A stretch of 60,261 bases of DNA. It comes from an uncultured Gammaproteobacteria bacterium (GTDB taxonomy: Bacteria; Pseudomonadota; Gammaproteobacteria; Steroidobacterales; Woeseiaceae). This document shows, piece after piece, positions 30,737-42,050 of this stretch. The stretch covers positions 1-60,261 of the forward strand of contig CAJXYT010000004.1 in the NCBI GenBank assembly GCA_913063505.1, written 5' to 3'. Position 1 is the stretch's first letter, and each line of letters begins with the position of its first letter. Below the pieces are notes generated by a model. It worked only from the letters and a program-made list of their open reading frames with translations. It did not search any database and was not told the origin of the DNA. Both the position numbers and the translations under genes were made by a program.

Positions 30737-31126
30737 TTAGCGTTTCGAGAACTGCGTTGCGCGTCGTGCTTTGCGCAGACCAACTTTCTTACGTTCAACT
30801 TCACGTGCGTCGCGAGTTACAAAACCTGCTTTGCGCAAGGAACCACGCAGCGACTCGTCATACTTCATCAGTGCGCGAGTCAGGCCATGGCGAATAGCGC
30901 CAGCTTGTCCTGTCGTGCCGCCACCTTTAACAGTAACGTTTACATCAAAAGTTTCGACGTGCTGCGTCAGCTCTAACGGCTGACGAACAATCATCCGTGC
31001 CGTCTCGCGACCGAAGAAAACATCCAGCGCACGATTGTTAACCGTGATGTTACCTTTGCCAGGCTTCATGAACACTCGAGCCGTTGACGATTTGCGACGG
31101 CCGGTACCGTAATAAGTATCACTCAT
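30737..31126 (-). CDS. rpsI: 30S ribosomal protein S9
   Basis: '[15 protein letters not shown]...', C-term '[24 protein letters not shown]'. Confidence 0.97.
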   Translation of the reverse strand: MSDTYYGTGRRKSSTARVFMKPGKGNITVNNRALDVFFGRETARMIVRQPLELTQHVETFDVNVTVKGGGTTGQAGAIRHGLTRALMKYDESLRGSLRKAGFVTRDAREVERKKVGLRKARRATQFSKR

Positions 31127-31156
31127 AATATTGTCTCAATGCTGTAAGGCCAGGCC

Positions 31157-31591
31157 TTAAGCATTTACTTCCAAAGGAATGGGTTGCTGTGCTGTGTGCG
31201 TGTGCTCAGGTCCGGCAAATACTTTCAGTTTCAAAAACATTTGGCGGCCCAAAGGACCTCGCGGCAGCATACCCTTGACCGATTTCTCGATCACACGCTC
31301 AGGTGCTTTAACGAGCAGCTTCTCAAGCGAAATAGACTTGAGGTTGCCGATGTAGCCAGTGTGATGATAGTAGATTTTATCTTTCAATTTATTGCCTGTC
31401 ACGCGAATTTTCTCAGCGTTAACGACAACAATGTAATCACCGGTATCAACATGCGGTGTGTATTCTGGTTTGTGCTTACCGCGTAAACGTCGGGCAATTT
31501 CAGTCGACAGGCGACCCAGCGTCTTGCCTGCTGCATCAACCACGAACCAATCGCGGCGAACATCTGCTGTTTTTGCAGAAAAAGTACTCAT
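31157..31591 (-). CDS. rplM: 50S ribosomal protein L13
   Basis: [59 protein letters not shown]. Confidence 0.97.
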   Translation of the reverse strand: MSTFSAKTADVRRDWFVVDAAGKTLGRLSTEIARRLRGKHKPEYTPHVDTGDYIVVVNAEKIRVTGNKLKDKIYYHHTGYIGNLKSISLEKLLVKAPERVIEKSVKGMLPRGPLGRQMFLKLKVFAGPEHTHTAQQPIPLEVNA

Positions 31592-31814
31592 AATTCTAGT
31601 TTCCGTAGGGGAAAGTCTTGCAAAATGTCTGTTCAGGAGGCCCAAATGCGGAAGGCCTTACCCGGTCTGCCCTCCAAGCACGTAAGTTCGTTCGCTGGAG
31701 CGGCGAAAGGCGCGAAATAATACTGTAGGCCCAGCCCCAATGCAAACAATCCTGAGATTCATTTTTCTATATACCGATCAATAAGTTAGGAGCGGCATCT
31801 GCGCCGAAAAGCGT

Positions 31815-32543
31815 TCAGAACAAGTACTCGATCGACAAAGCCGTGTAAGTATCGGTTTTTTCGGTCAACAGCGGCACCTCCGAATTGTTCTTAATTGTGT
31901 AGGAGGCAACCAATGCGAGATCCCCAACCAGTTTGGCTGAAATCGACGTCACTGACTCCGAATAGGTGTTTGTTTCGCCCACTTCAGTCGTCAGATCTTG
32001 CCGAAATGCCGCAGTCTCACTGAATTGCCAACTATAGTAGAAGCCTACGCGCCCGACCGTCTCATCATCTTTGAGGTCCAGTTGCGTTTCGGACTGCCGC
32101 GCACCGGCGCCGATCTCCGTATTCAACTTATGTTTGTCGTTCTCTATCAGCCGACGACCGTAGCCAATAGTCTGAGAGAACTGCGTCGCATAGCCGCCGA
32201 ATCGGTCCTTGCGCCATTGCAGGCGACCGAATAAGAAATCGTGGTCAGTCAGCTTGCGCTCACTCTTCCAGCGAAGTTCGTAGGCTTCGGCCGACGTACT
32301 CTCACTTTCCGACGCTTTGATCGCAAATGCCTCAGCCAAATGTGTCAACGTGTCAGCGGTATACCCGAGTTCAAACCCTGTATTCAGGGTCGTATTCTCA
32401 GTATTGCCTGATGTCGCCAGGTAGCCAAGCGAGGTCTTACCTGCCCATGGGCCCGTCTCTTCTTCAGCATCTTGCGCAAGAGTTAATAGTGGCAACATTA
32501 GCGACACAGCAAAAAATGATATCGATATAAAACGAATACTCAT
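31815..32543 (-). CDS. DUF481 family outer-membrane beta-barrel protein (YdiY-like)
   Basis: Signal peptide; 'WAGKTSLGYLATSGNTENTTLNTGFELGY', C-terminal aromatic 'YLF'. Confidence 0.85.
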   Translation of the reverse strand: MSIRFISISFFAVSLMLPLLTLAQDAEEETGPWAGKTSLGYLATSGNTENTTLNTGFELGYTADTLTHLAEAFAIKASESESTSAEAYELRWKSERKLTDHDFLFGRLQWRKDRFGGYATQFSQTIGYGRRLIENDKHKLNTEIGAGARQSETQLDLKDDETVGRVGFYYSWQFSETAAFRQDLTTEVGETNTYSESVTSISAKLVGDLALVASYTIKNNSEVPLLTEKTDTYTALSIEYLF

Positions 32544-32631
32544 TCGCGACCTCCTTAGTCTGAATCTTAACTCCGCGAAAATTGGCCGCGGAGTATACCG
32601 CCGGACGACCGCATAGCGCTATACTGCTGAA

Positions 32632-33276
32632 ATGCAACCACGTCTATTTTCCCAACTGGATAAATTACTGATCAGCGCCAACAACGCACTGCGAACCGTC
32701 GCAGCACCGGCTGGGCGACCATCGCGAAAAAATCCGGCAGAAAATATGATTGATGCCGAGATGGACGCGAAGCAAAAAGCGCATGCGGCAGGTCTCATGC
32801 GAGTCAACCACGCGGGAGAAGTTGCCGCCCAGGCCCTTTATCAAGGACACGCGAGCGTTGCGCGTGACAAGAATATCGAGGCACAAATGAAACATGCGGC
32901 TGACGAAGAGTTCGATCATCTCGCTTGGTGCGAGCAGCGTATTCACGAACTCGGTTACGAGACGAGTCGATTGAGTCCGATTTGGTATGGCGGCGCATTT
33001 GCTATCGGCGCAGTGAGTGGCGCACTTGGAGATAAGTGGGGTCTCGGCTTCATAGCTGAGACGGAGAAGCAAGTTTGCTCGCATCTCGACAGTCACCTCC
33101 ATCAACTGCCCGAAACGGACGCTAAGAGCCGGGCGATCGTTACGCAAATGCGTGATGAGGAAGAAGAACATAGAGAGAACGCGGTCGACGCAGGCGCGGC
33201 AGAGCTGCCACGCCCTTTGGCTCGACTGATGCGCGCGACGGCCAGAGTTATGACAAAAACAGCGTATTGGGTTTAG
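32632..33276 (+). CDS. coq7: Demethoxyubiquinone monooxygenase Coq7-type
   Basis: 'LMRVNHAGEVAAQALYQGHASVAR', 'DEEFDHLAWCEQRI', 'DEEEHRENAVDAGAAELP'. Confidence 0.95.
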   Translation: MQPRLFSQLDKLLISANNALRTVAAPAGRPSRKNPAENMIDAEMDAKQKAHAAGLMRVNHAGEVAAQALYQGHASVARDKNIEAQMKHAADEEFDHLAWCEQRIHELGYETSRLSPIWYGGAFAIGAVSGALGDKWGLGFIAETEKQVCSHLDSHLHQLPETDAKSRAIVTQMRDEEEEHRENAVDAGAAELPRPLARLMRATARVMTKTAYWV

Positions 33277-33361
33277 TCACGGCCTATTCGACGAAAAATA
33301 TATAAAAAACAAGGATTTAGATGGATCTCTAGCACCTTCTGTAGTATCGGAGCCACCCCAA

Positions 33362-34081
33362 TTAGCAGGCGCTATCTATTTCAGCTCTCATAGAAGTAAT
33401 CGTTGAGGCATAGTCATCCGACCCAAAAATCGCCGACCCAGCTACAAATGTATCGGCGCCCGCTGCTGCGATTTCGCCAATATTATCGACCTTCACGCCA
33501 CCGTCTATTTCCAGACGAATTTCCCTGCCGCTCGCCTCAATCATTTCTCTTGCCTGACGAAGTTTGGCTAGTGATAACGGAATGAAACTTTGACCACCAA
33601 AGCCCGGATTTACTGACATTAGAAGAATCATGTCCACTTTATCGATAACATGATTTAGCAAATCCAGAGGAGTTGTCGGGCTAAAGGCCAAACCGGATTT
33701 GCAGCCTTTTTCACGAATGAGTTCGAGTGAGCGGTCAACATGACGGCTAGCCTCTGGGTGAAAGGTAATATAACTCGCACCCGCTTTTACGAAGTCCGGA
33801 ATGATTGCGTCCACCGGTTCGACCATCAGGTGAACATCGATGGGCGCTTCGATACCGTATGTCCTGAGCGCGTCGCAGATCATTGGACCGATGGTGAGAT
33901 TCGGGACAAAGTGATTGTCCATTACATCAAAGTGGACAATGTCAGCACCGGCATCGAGTACGTCTTTAACATCGTCACCAAGACGTGCGAAATCGGCAGA
34001 AAGAATTGATGGCGCAATTAATGGCGTCAAAGATCGCTCCTCTTTTTCTGAACTGTACATCAGGGTCAATCCAACCGGCAA
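33362..34081 (-). CDS. rpe: Ribulose-phosphate 3-epimerase
   Basis: '[45 protein letters not shown]', '[14 protein letters not shown]'. Confidence 0.96.
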   Translation of the reverse strand: MPVGLTLMYSSEKEERSLTPLIAPSILSADFARLGDDVKDVLDAGADIVHFDVMDNHFVPNLTIGPMICDALRTYGIEAPIDVHLMVEPVDAIIPDFVKAGASYITFHPEASRHVDRSLELIREKGCKSGLAFSPTTPLDLLNHVIDKVDMILLMSVNPGFGGQSFIPLSLAKLRQAREMIEASGREIRLEIDGGVKVDNIGEIAAAGADTFVAGSAIFGSDDYASTITSMRAEIDSAC

Positions 34082-34082
34082 C

Positions 34083-34877
34083 TTAACGTATCGATCGGCG
34101 GGCTTTCAGTAATTCATAGGCGCCGCGCACCTCTCGTGTGCGGCGCTCTGCTTCCGAAATCACCTCTTTACCGGGGTTGCTTGGCGATATTTTATCGGGA
34201 TGGGTTTTATTCATAAGACGACGATACGCCTTCTTCACTTCGTCGTTGGTCGCTTCCACTGATACGCCGAGCGTCTCATAGGCACCGCGGACCCTCACTG
34301 CATCCACATCGCCCGCTGGAGAGCGCTTGAATCCTTTCTGAGCGCGTATCATGGCTTCGAGCTGCGCCAAGTCAACTCGTCTGATTTCAAGCTCAGTACA
34401 TATTTTCCAGATTAGTCCACGCTCTTCTTTCTTGAGGTTGCGCTTCGCCAACACCACTTCCAGAAGCAGTCGCACAAACGTCAGTCGATTCTGAGGGCTA
34501 CGCGCACTAACGCGGCGCAGCTCGCGAATTTCATTAATGAGTGGGTATCCAGGTTCTTTGCCCTCATCGAACCAATCAATCGCATGACGAACTTGCGACG
34601 GATTCAAGCTCAGGCGGTGCATAACCATGCGAGCAGATCGAATTTCGTCCTCACTAACACGGCCGTCGATCTTCGCCAAATGCCCCATCACCTCGAACAG
34701 CGTGCGGATAAAGCCTTCTGAGACACGCGGAATATTCGCACCTTGCTTCTCAAACAAGTGGTATCGGTCAGCGAAGCCGCGGTCGAACTGATGTCCGAGA
34801 ACGAGTCCGGCCAGCACAGCCCAAGGGTTGCGCATCGCGAGACCGGCTAGAATGCCGATGATCTTGCCCCAGTACAA
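34083..34877 (-). CDS. djlA: DjlA-like co-chaperone (TerB + J domain)
   Basis: N-terminal TM with '[11 protein letters not shown]'; C-terminal J domain '[13 protein letters not shown]'. Confidence 0.88.
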   Translation of the reverse strand: MYWGKIIGILAGLAMRNPWAVLAGLVLGHQFDRGFADRYHLFEKQGANIPRVSEGFIRTLFEVMGHLAKIDGRVSEDEIRSARMVMHRLSLNPSQVRHAIDWFDEGKEPGYPLINEIRELRRVSARSPQNRLTFVRLLLEVVLAKRNLKKEERGLIWKICTELEIRRVDLAQLEAMIRAQKGFKRSPAGDVDAVRVRGAYETLGVSVEATNDEVKKAYRRLMNKTHPDKISPSNPGKEVISEAERRTREVRGAYELLKARRSIR

Positions 34878-34988
34878 TCGAGATTCCAGCCGTTGGGCGA
34901 TAAAAAGATACGCAATCCTAACGTGTGTCAGCGGGCATTCCTATTGTGGAGGCTTGCCTGTCCCGGCCGGAACGGCGATCATCGCAGA

Positions 34989-35882
34989 ATGAGCAGCAGC
35001 AACGCCCTATTTGAAACTTCCATTCCGAGTTTAGAGATGATCGCGCGTGGCAAGGTCAGGGACATTTATAGTGTCGATGATGATCATTTGTTGATCGTCA
35101 CATCTGATCGCCTGTCCGCCTATGACGTCGTTTTGCCTGACCCAATTCCCGGCAAGGGCGAGGTGCTTACGAAGATTTCACTTTTCTGGTTCGATTTGAT
35201 GGCCGACATCATCGACAATCAGTTGACTGAACTTCGGATAGAAGACGTCGTCGATGACGCTGATATTTGCGATGCACTTCGAGATCAAGCTCTGGTAGTC
35301 AAACGCTTGAGGCCACTACCGATTGAGGCGGTTGTCCGCGGTTACCTGATCGGGTCCGGTTGGAGAGATTATCTCGATACCGGTCAAATCTGCGGCATCG
35401 CTTTGCCTGCCGAGATGCAGCAAGCCGAGAAGTTACCGACAACTTTGTTCACCCCAGCCAGTAAGGCCGAGTCTGGCGATCACGACGAAAACATCAGCTT
35501 TGAGCAGGTTATCGAGCTCATCGGCGATGAACTCGCGACTCGCGTCCGCGATGTCTCAATTCAAATTTACGAGCGTGCTGCCGCTTTCGCTTTGAAACGC
35601 GGGATTATCATTGCTGATACGAAGTTCGAGTTTGGGTTGGATGACGACGGCCGACTGCACATTATCGATGAAGTGCTAACGCCGGATTCATCCCGTTTCT
35701 GGCCAATCGATAAATACGAAATTGGAACGAGTCCGCCGAGCTTCGACAAACAGTTCGTTCGCGACTATCTCGATACACTCGATTGGGACAAGACCGCGCC
35801 AGGGCCGAAGCTGCCACCTGAGCTTCTCGAGCAAACAGCTACCAAGTACAGAGAAGCGCTCACACGAATGACAGCTGACTAG
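34989..35882 (+). CDS. purC: Phosphoribosylaminoimidazole-succinocarboxamide synthase
   Basis: '[47 protein letters not shown]', 'SSRFWP'. Confidence 0.95.
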   Translation: MSSSNALFETSIPSLEMIARGKVRDIYSVDDDHLLIVTSDRLSAYDVVLPDPIPGKGEVLTKISLFWFDLMADIIDNQLTELRIEDVVDDADICDALRDQALVVKRLRPLPIEAVVRGYLIGSGWRDYLDTGQICGIALPAEMQQAEKLPTTLFTPASKAESGDHDENISFEQVIELIGDELATRVRDVSIQIYERAAAFALKRGIIIADTKFEFGLDDDGRLHIIDEVLTPDSSRFWPIDKYEIGTSPPSFDKQFVRDYLDTLDWDKTAPGPKLPPELLEQTATKYREALTRMTAD

Positions 35883-36023
35883 CCCCCCACTTCGGCGATG
35901 GACAGTCGTCGTTTTTCAAACCCAGCTCCCAATGTGTGACCCGCAAATCGTTGTATTAAGGGTTGACTCTGAATGATCGATCTCTCGTCGAGCCATTGGA
36001 TAAGTCTGAGAAATTGATGCGCC

Positions 36024-37370
36024 TTACGCGCCGGCTATCGTCATATCCTCGATGAGCAAAGAGCCGCATCGCATTCCGCTGCGCAAATCCTGATCATTAC
36101 CTATCGCAATGATACGTTGATAGAGGTCTAGTAGGTTTCCAGCAATCGTGACTTCATGCACTGGAAATTGAATTTCCCCATTCTCCACCCAATGGCCAAC
36201 GGCACCGCGCGAGTAGTCACCAGTAACACCGTTTACGCCCTGACCAATCAATTCCTCAACCACCAGACCCGTGCCCATTTCCCTGATCAGCGTGTCCTTA
36301 TTAGTATCGCTGCCGGGTATCAGAAGATTCTGTGTTCCGCCTGAATTCGCTGTCGTTCTCAGGCCCAGACGTCGTGCCGAGTAGCTACTGAGAATGTAGC
36401 CATTCAAACAGCCATCGATAATGATATCCCGATCGTAGGTAGCAACTCCCTCACCATCATACGCACGACTCGACATGCCCCGTGCAATATGCGGCCGCTC
36501 CTGGACCTGCATGAAGTCAGGGAATATTTTTTGACCAATGGCATCGAGCAAGAATGAGGATCGACGGTACTGCGCGCCACCGGTGATAGCGCCCATCGCG
36601 TGTCCTATGAATCCACGTGCGAGGTCTGGGATATAAAGAACCGGCGCGTTCGTCGTCTTTATCTTGCGAGCTCCAAGTCGCGCAACAGTCTTGCGACCAG
36701 CCTCCACGCCTACAGACTCAACTTCGTCCAACTCACTGGGAACGCGAGAAGAGGTGTAGTGGTAGTCGCGCTGCATCGCACCATTTTCTTCCGCCAAGAC
36801 GACACAAGTCACGCTATGACTCGTTCGCGAGTCGCTACCGATGAAGCCGTGGCTATTGCCGTAAGCCTGGGTTCCTCGATTTGTACCAATTGTCACTCCC
36901 TCAGAATTACTGATGCGCTTGTCATATGCCATTGCCGCGCTTTCACATTCGATCGCCATCGCGATGGCCTGCTCAGCGTCGATATCCCAAGGGTGATCTA
37001 GATCGAGATCGAACATATCCGTCGCCATCAATTCTGCATCCGCAAGACCGGAATGTGGATCTTGTGCTGTAAAGTTAGCAAACGAATATGCTTTGCCAAC
37101 GGCCTCGCGAATCGCCGCTGGTGAAATATCGGAGGTACTCGCGTTGCCTTTACAAGAATCTTTGTACACGGTAATACCGATGCCACGGTCGTTCGTGAAT
37201 TCTAGATTCTCAACGTCACCCAGACGCGCCGTTGCCGATAGGCCAGTATCCTGACTTGCCGCGACTTCAGCCTGATCGGCCCCCAGACTCCTAGCTTCAT
37301 CCAATGCCAGAGCGACGAGGTTCTCAAGTTCCTGCCTGCCCAGCGATTCGCGTTTCGATATTTCAGCCAT
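36024..37370 (-). CDS. pmbA: Metalloprotease PmbA (TldE)
   Basis: 'GITVYKDSCKGNASTSDISPAAIREAVGKAYSFA', 'GVNGVTGDYSRGAVGHWVENGEIQFPVHEVTIAGNL'. Confidence 0.94.
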   Translation of the reverse strand: MAEISKRESLGRQELENLVALALDEARSLGADQAEVAASQDTGLSATARLGDVENLEFTNDRGIGITVYKDSCKGNASTSDISPAAIREAVGKAYSFANFTAQDPHSGLADAELMATDMFDLDLDHPWDIDAEQAIAMAIECESAAMAYDKRISNSEGVTIGTNRGTQAYGNSHGFIGSDSRTSHSVTCVVLAEENGAMQRDYHYTSSRVPSELDEVESVGVEAGRKTVARLGARKIKTTNAPVLYIPDLARGFIGHAMGAITGGAQYRRSSFLLDAIGQKIFPDFMQVQERPHIARGMSSRAYDGEGVATYDRDIIIDGCLNGYILSSYSARRLGLRTTANSGGTQNLLIPGSDTNKDTLIREMGTGLVVEELIGQGVNGVTGDYSRGAVGHWVENGEIQFPVHEVTIAGNLLDLYQRIIAIGNDQDLRSGMRCGSLLIEDMTIAGA

Positions 37371-37444
37371 AGTTGGAACAATCCTTGCGCGTGTTAAACT
37401 CCCGCCGTTAATCGGTGGAGTGATCGCGAGGAGTACTGTAACCA

Positions 37445-37705
37445 GTGGATGAATTAAAGCCCAGCAAAAGCGCAAGAAAACGCGAGCACATCGCACTGCA
37501 GAAACTGGGTGAGGAACTCATTACTCTGAAACGATCAGATATCGACAGCCTGCCGCTGGAAGACAATCTTCGTGATGCCATTCTGGAGGCGCAGAAAATC
37601 AAATCGCACGGCGCATTGCGCCGGCAGAAACAATACATCGGCAAGCTAATGCGATACATCGATCCGGAACCACTCCGTAGCGAAATCGAAAAGCTCCGTC
37701 GTTAA
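37445..37705 (+). CDS. DarP/YjgA (DUF615) family protein, half length
   Basis: 'SKSARKREHIALQKLGEELITL...LPLEDNLRDAILEAQKIKSHGALRRQKQYIGKLMRYIDPEPLRSEIEKLRR*'; divergent from pmbA as in E. coli yjgA-pmbA. Confidence 0.85.
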   Translation: MDELKPSKSARKREHIALQKLGEELITLKRSDIDSLPLEDNLRDAILEAQKIKSHGALRRQKQYIGKLMRYIDPEPLRSEIEKLRR

Positions 37706-37726
37706 CTATAGTGGTAGTATTTCTCG

Positions 37727-38215
37727 ATGAAAATTGATGTCGGCATAATTATGGGCTCCCGATCTGATTGGGATACGATGCAGCACACAACCGAAACACT
37801 TGATGCGCTGGGAGTGAGTTACGAAGTCAAAGTCGTCTCTGCACACCGAACGCCCGACCTCTTATTTGAATACGCCGGATCGGCTATTGAACGAGGCTTG
37901 CAGGTAATTATTGCGGGAGCCGGCGGAGCGGCGCATTTACCCGGCATGGCAGCGTCAAAGACTCGCATACCGGTCCTCGGCGTACCTGTGCAATCAAAAG
38001 CTCTCAATGGCATGGACTCCTTGCTGTCGATAGCGCAGATGCCCGCGGGCATTCCCGTCGGTTGTATGGCGATAGGGCGCGCCGGCGCAGTGAATGCCGC
38101 CCTGCTCGCGGCAGCTATCCTCGCGAATCACGACAAAGCAATTGCTACGTCACTGGATACATTCCGCGAGAACCAGACCAACAAGGTTCTGGGCGACAGC
38201 GACCCTACAAGCTAA
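37727..38215 (+). CDS. purE: 5-(carboxyamino)imidazole ribonucleotide mutase
   Basis: '[40 protein letters not shown]', '[17 protein letters not shown]'. Confidence 0.97.
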   Translation: MKIDVGIIMGSRSDWDTMQHTTETLDALGVSYEVKVVSAHRTPDLLFEYAGSAIERGLQVIIAGAGGAAHLPGMAASKTRIPVLGVPVQSKALNGMDSLLSIAQMPAGIPVGCMAIGRAGAVNAALLAAAILANHDKAIATSLDTFRENQTNKVLGDSDPTS

Positions 38216-38219
38216 CGTC

Positions 38220-39305
38220 ATGCGAATCGGCATAATCGGCGCCGGGCAACTTGGCCAGATGCTTGGCTTCGCCGCCAATGAGCTCGGCATTGAGTGTCAA
38301 TTTATTGATCCGTCACAAGATCCACCCGCAGCCAGATGCGGCAAAGTTATTCAAAGCGCATTTGATGACCCGGTCGCTTTGGTAGCACTCGCCGATACTT
38401 GCGACGTTATCACCTATGAATTCGAGAATGTCCCGGTCGCCGTGCTACACAGTATCGAGGGGATTGCGCCAGTTTACCCACCAGCGGATGCACTAAGACA
38501 TTCGCAAGACCGTCTTGACGAGAAGCGGCTGTTCGCCGCGCTCGATATTCCGTTGCCTAATTATTATGCAATCGAAAGTCGCGATGACATGGATAATGCC
38601 GCTAGCTCACTGGGTACGCCGATGATCATCAAGACCCGCCGCTTTGGCTATGACGGTAAAGGACAGTTCATCATCAAGAAGGCCACCAATCTCGATGCCG
38701 CTTGGGAGGAATTAGGCGGCCAGCCTCTGATCGCCGAACAATTTGTGACTTTTGACTACGAAGTGTCTTGCATAGGCGTGCGTGGCATAGGCGGAGAAAT
38801 TGCTATATACCCGCTTAGCCGCAACGTTCACGTTGACGGTATATTGCGAACATCCCGATCGCCGGTGAACAACCCGAAGCTGGCCGACAAGGCATCCGAG
38901 TACGTTCATCAGTTGCTCGACCATCTGAATTATGTCGGCGTTCTCGCGTTGGAGCTCTTCGTAACAGGCGATACATTGCTCGCCAATGAGTTTGCGCCGC
39001 GCGTGCACAACTCCGGTCATTGGAGTATCGAGGGAACAGAAACTAGTCAGTTCGAGAACCATATACGCGCTATAGCTGGCCTACCGCTGGGCTCGACGGC
39101 CAGTACAGGCTGTGCCGGCATGGTCAACCTGATAGAACAAATCACTGGCGCTACACGAAAGCTTGAAGTTGGCCAATTGCACGATTATGGAAAGGCCCCG
39201 CGACCAGGCCGCAAGCTCGGTCACGTGACCGTTGTCGCCGACACGCCGGAGCAACGTGATGTACTGGTCGAAATTATTAACAAGAGTGTGATCAAGGCCT
39301 CCTGA
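38220..39305 (+). CDS. purK: 5-(carboxyamino)imidazole ribonucleotide synthase
   Basis: MRIGIIGAGQLGQMLGFAANELGIECQFIDPS; ATP-grasp; 'NEFAPRVHNSGHWSIEG'. Confidence 0.96.
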   Translation: MRIGIIGAGQLGQMLGFAANELGIECQFIDPSQDPPAARCGKVIQSAFDDPVALVALADTCDVITYEFENVPVAVLHSIEGIAPVYPPADALRHSQDRLDEKRLFAALDIPLPNYYAIESRDDMDNAASSLGTPMIIKTRRFGYDGKGQFIIKKATNLDAAWEELGGQPLIAEQFVTFDYEVSCIGVRGIGGEIAIYPLSRNVHVDGILRTSRSPVNNPKLADKASEYVHQLLDHLNYVGVLALELFVTGDTLLANEFAPRVHNSGHWSIEGTETSQFENHIRAIAGLPLGSTASTGCAGMVNLIEQITGATRKLEVGQLHDYGKAPRPGRKLGHVTVVADTPEQRDVLVEIINKSVIKAS

Positions 39306-39325
39306 TCTATTGAGAGCTCGGCATA

Positions 39326-39388
39326 GCCCAACGACAGGACTCCGCAGTAGACGAAGCAACAGTACTCAGTAGTCCTGTCGTTGGGCTG
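39326..39388. repeat. Perfect 17-bp inverted repeat (29-bp spacer)
   Basis: AGCCCAACGACAGGACT (39326-39342) and AGTCCTGTCGTTGGGCT (39372-39388). Confidence 0.95.
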
Positions 39389-39584
39389 CGCGTCGGCCGG
39401 TGACCCGATGATCACGCCGCTTCAATAGAACAACCATTCCCGCAACCAGACACACGAGGCCCACAACGAAACAAATCGTCGGCCAGTGCCAGTGATTGAC
39501 ATACATTGAAGCGCCCAGACAAAGTGCTCCTATCATCAGATAGAAGTAGGGCAAGCTTTCATAAATTGGTTTCGAGACCCACAT
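39366..39584 (-). CDS. Hypothetical small two-TM membrane protein
   Basis: MWVSKPIYESLPYFYLMIGALCLGASMYVNHWHWPTICFVVGLVCLVAGMVVLLKRRDHR...; start uncertain (ORF opens at 39638). Confidence 0.55.
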   Translation of the reverse strand: MWVSKPIYESLPYFYLMIGALCLGASMYVNHWHWPTICFVVGLVCLVAGMVVLLKRRDHRVTGRRAAQRQDY

Positions 39585-39767
39585 GATGCTGAAGTAATCT
39601 CCCCCGGGGCCGATGCATTCTCCATAGCGGGGAGTCAATGTCCAGCGGGAATCACGTTTTCTATCGGGATTCCTTATTCCCGAAGAATCTAATAATTCGC
39701 GAAATTATTAATTCTGATAGGTCATCAACAGATAGGTAAAAATCGACTTATGTAAAAATTTTTTCGC

Positions 39768-41216
39768 CTAACCCGTACCGCCAACCGTAATCTCATCGAT
39801 CTTGAGTGTCGGCTGACCAACCCCAACTGGTACCGATTGTCCCTCTTTTCCGCAGGTTCCGACGCCCGAGTCGAATTCGAGGTCATTACCAACCATGGAT
39901 ATTTTGTTGAGGGCCTCGGGTCCGTCGCCGATCAGCATGGCGCCCTTGATCGGCCGTGTAACTTTGCCTTTCTCGATCAGATACGCCTCGCTCGCCGAAA
40001 ATACGAATTTCCCCGAGGTGATATCGACCTGACCGCCACCAAAATTGGGTGCATAAATGCCCTTATCGACCGAGGCGATGATCTCTTCCGGATCGTGTGG
40101 ACCGGCCAACATGTAAGTATTGGTCATTCGCGGCATCGGTATGTGGGCGAAAGATTCGCGGCGGCCGTTGCCCGTCGATTCGACACCCATCAGACGCGCG
40201 TTTAGCTTGTCCTGCATATAGCCTTTCAAGACGCCATCTTCGACCAACACTGAGTACTTGCCGGGTGTTCCTTCGTCGTCAACCGTGAGTGATCCGCGAC
40301 GATCTGCAAGCGTTCCGTCATCTACGATTGTGCACAGCGGCGAGGCAACCTTCTGTCCGAGCTTGCCACTGAACGCTGACGTACCTTTACGATTGAAATC
40401 ACCTTCGAGCCCATGACCAACTGCTTCATGCAGCAGTATTCCCGGCCACCCCGGGCCCAAAACGATCGGCATCGAACCCGCTGGTGCCGCTTCGGCTTCA
40501 AATTGCACCAGCGCTTGTCGAACAGCTTCCCGAGCGTAGTCCATCGAAATGTCGCCATCCAGAAAATAGTTAAGAGTCGTTCGCGCGCCACCGCCTGCAT
40601 AGCCCTGCTCACGGCGACCGTCCTGCTCTAGGATCACGCTGACATTCAAGCGGATCAGTGGGCGAATATCTGCCGCCATCGTGCCGTCCGATGCAGCTAC
40701 TAGAATTAGATCCTGACTGCTTGCAAGGCTGACAATGACCTGCTCCACACGTTTGTCGAGATCGCGAGTTGCTGTATCAATGTCACTCAGCAGCTTTGTT
40801 TTTTGTGTGTCGTCAATGCTGGTCGTCGGGTCGTCGGCCGAATATAACGCTGTGAGGTTGGTTCGATTCCACGCTTGTACCGATTTATCCTGTCCCTGAC
40901 GTGCGATGGCGCGGGCTGCGCCTGCCGCTTGCTGAAGTGCTGGCATTAGCAGTTCATCCGAGTAGGCGAATCCGGTCTTCTCGTCGCTTACAGCACGCAC
41001 TCCAACGCCTTGATCGATATTAAAGCAGCCCTCGCGGATGATGCCATCCTCGAGCGTCCAGCTTTCATGGCGACTCACCTGAAAGTACAGATCGGCATAA
41101 TCAACGCCGCCCTTCATGATGCCGCCGAGTGTCGTATTGAGGCTCTTTTCGTCGAGACCCGCTGGTTCCAATATGCGCGACATCATCGAGTCGATTGAAT
41201 TACCGTTCTTATCCAA
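39768..41216 (-). CDS. tldD: Metalloprotease TldD
   Basis: '[20 protein letters not shown]', '[27 protein letters not shown]'. Confidence 0.96.
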   Translation of the reverse strand: MDKNGNSIDSMMSRILEPAGLDEKSLNTTLGGIMKGGVDYADLYFQVSRHESWTLEDGIIREGCFNIDQGVGVRAVSDEKTGFAYSDELLMPALQQAAGAARAIARQGQDKSVQAWNRTNLTALYSADDPTTSIDDTQKTKLLSDIDTATRDLDKRVEQVIVSLASSQDLILVAASDGTMAADIRPLIRLNVSVILEQDGRREQGYAGGGARTTLNYFLDGDISMDYAREAVRQALVQFEAEAAPAGSMPIVLGPGWPGILLHEAVGHGLEGDFNRKGTSAFSGKLGQKVASPLCTIVDDGTLADRRGSLTVDDEGTPGKYSVLVEDGVLKGYMQDKLNARLMGVESTGNGRRESFAHIPMPRMTNTYMLAGPHDPEEIIASVDKGIYAPNFGGGQVDITSGKFVFSASEAYLIEKGKVTRPIKGAMLIGDGPEALNKISMVGNDLEFDSGVGTCGKEGQSVPVGVGQPTLKIDEITVGGTG

Positions 41217-41233
41217 ATGTGTATTCCGAGTAT

Positions 41234-42046
41234 TTATAAACGGCGGTTTGCAAGCGCTGGAAACTCACTGCGCAATTGCGTAGGAAGCAACGGGTCAATA
41301 TCCGCAGCAATAAAGCAATTTCCATCGTCCGCTTCGGCCAAAATTCGGCCCCAAGGATCGATGATCAGTGAGTGCCCATACGTCGATCGACCGTCAGGGT
41401 GTTCGCCATACTGCCCGGCTGCGACCACATACGCCAGATTTTCAATTGCGCGGGCGCGAAGCAACGTGTGCCAATGCGCCTCGCCTGTCGTGCTGGTGAA
41501 TGCTGCTGGCACCGTAAACATGTTCGCGCCGGCGTCGACAAGCTGCCGAAACAACTCCGGAAACCTAAGATCGTAGCAGATGGTCAAACCAACCCTGCCA
41601 CACGGAGTCATCACAGAGATGACATCATCTCCTGGGTACATTGACCGCGACTCCCGATACGACTCCTGCTTGTCGACTAGATCAACATCGAATAAATGGA
41701 TTTTTCGATAGACCGCCTGCTCAACGCCATTAGCATCATAAACAGGACACGCGCCGTAAACGCGATTAGCGCCGATCTCTGGCGAATTGAGCGGCATGCT
41801 GCCCGCGATAAGCCAAAGCCCATGCCTACGTGACACATCCGATAGAAACGCTTGAATGGGACCCTCTCCGGGCGCCTCAGAGGCTCTTGCCTTATCCCTG
41901 CCGCATACTGGCATCAACGCGAAGTTTTCAGGCAGGACTGCCATCTCGCAGCCATCTTTGGCGGCCTCTCCCAGCAGTTCGTCCGCGACCTTTAGGTTCG
42001 CGGGCACGTCCGCGCCACTGTTCATCTGAATTGCCGCAACACGCAT
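41234..42046 (-). CDS. Carbon-nitrogen hydrolase (Nit family)
   Basis: '[11 protein letters not shown]', '[11 protein letters not shown]', '[16 protein letters not shown]'. Confidence 0.93.
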   Translation of the reverse strand: MRVAAIQMNSGADVPANLKVADELLGEAAKDGCEMAVLPENFALMPVCGRDKARASEAPGEGPIQAFLSDVSRRHGLWLIAGSMPLNSPEIGANRVYGACPVYDANGVEQAVYRKIHLFDVDLVDKQESYRESRSMYPGDDVISVMTPCGRVGLTICYDLRFPELFRQLVDAGANMFTVPAAFTSTTGEAHWHTLLRARAIENLAYVVAAGQYGEHPDGRSTYGHSLIIDPWGRILAEADDGNCFIAADIDPLLPTQLRSEFPALANRRL

Positions 42047-42050
42047 TGGT

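Noticed and set aside
30555-30740. ORF translating to ...GEGFEPPLAESESAVLPLDDPP...
   Set aside because: This is the well-known spurious translation of the antisense strand of a tRNA gene (tRNA-Gln here).
38094-38219. N-terminal extension of purK ORF into purE
   Set aside because: Homology begins at MRIGIIGAGQLGQ (38220); upstream part is out-of-frame purE sequence.
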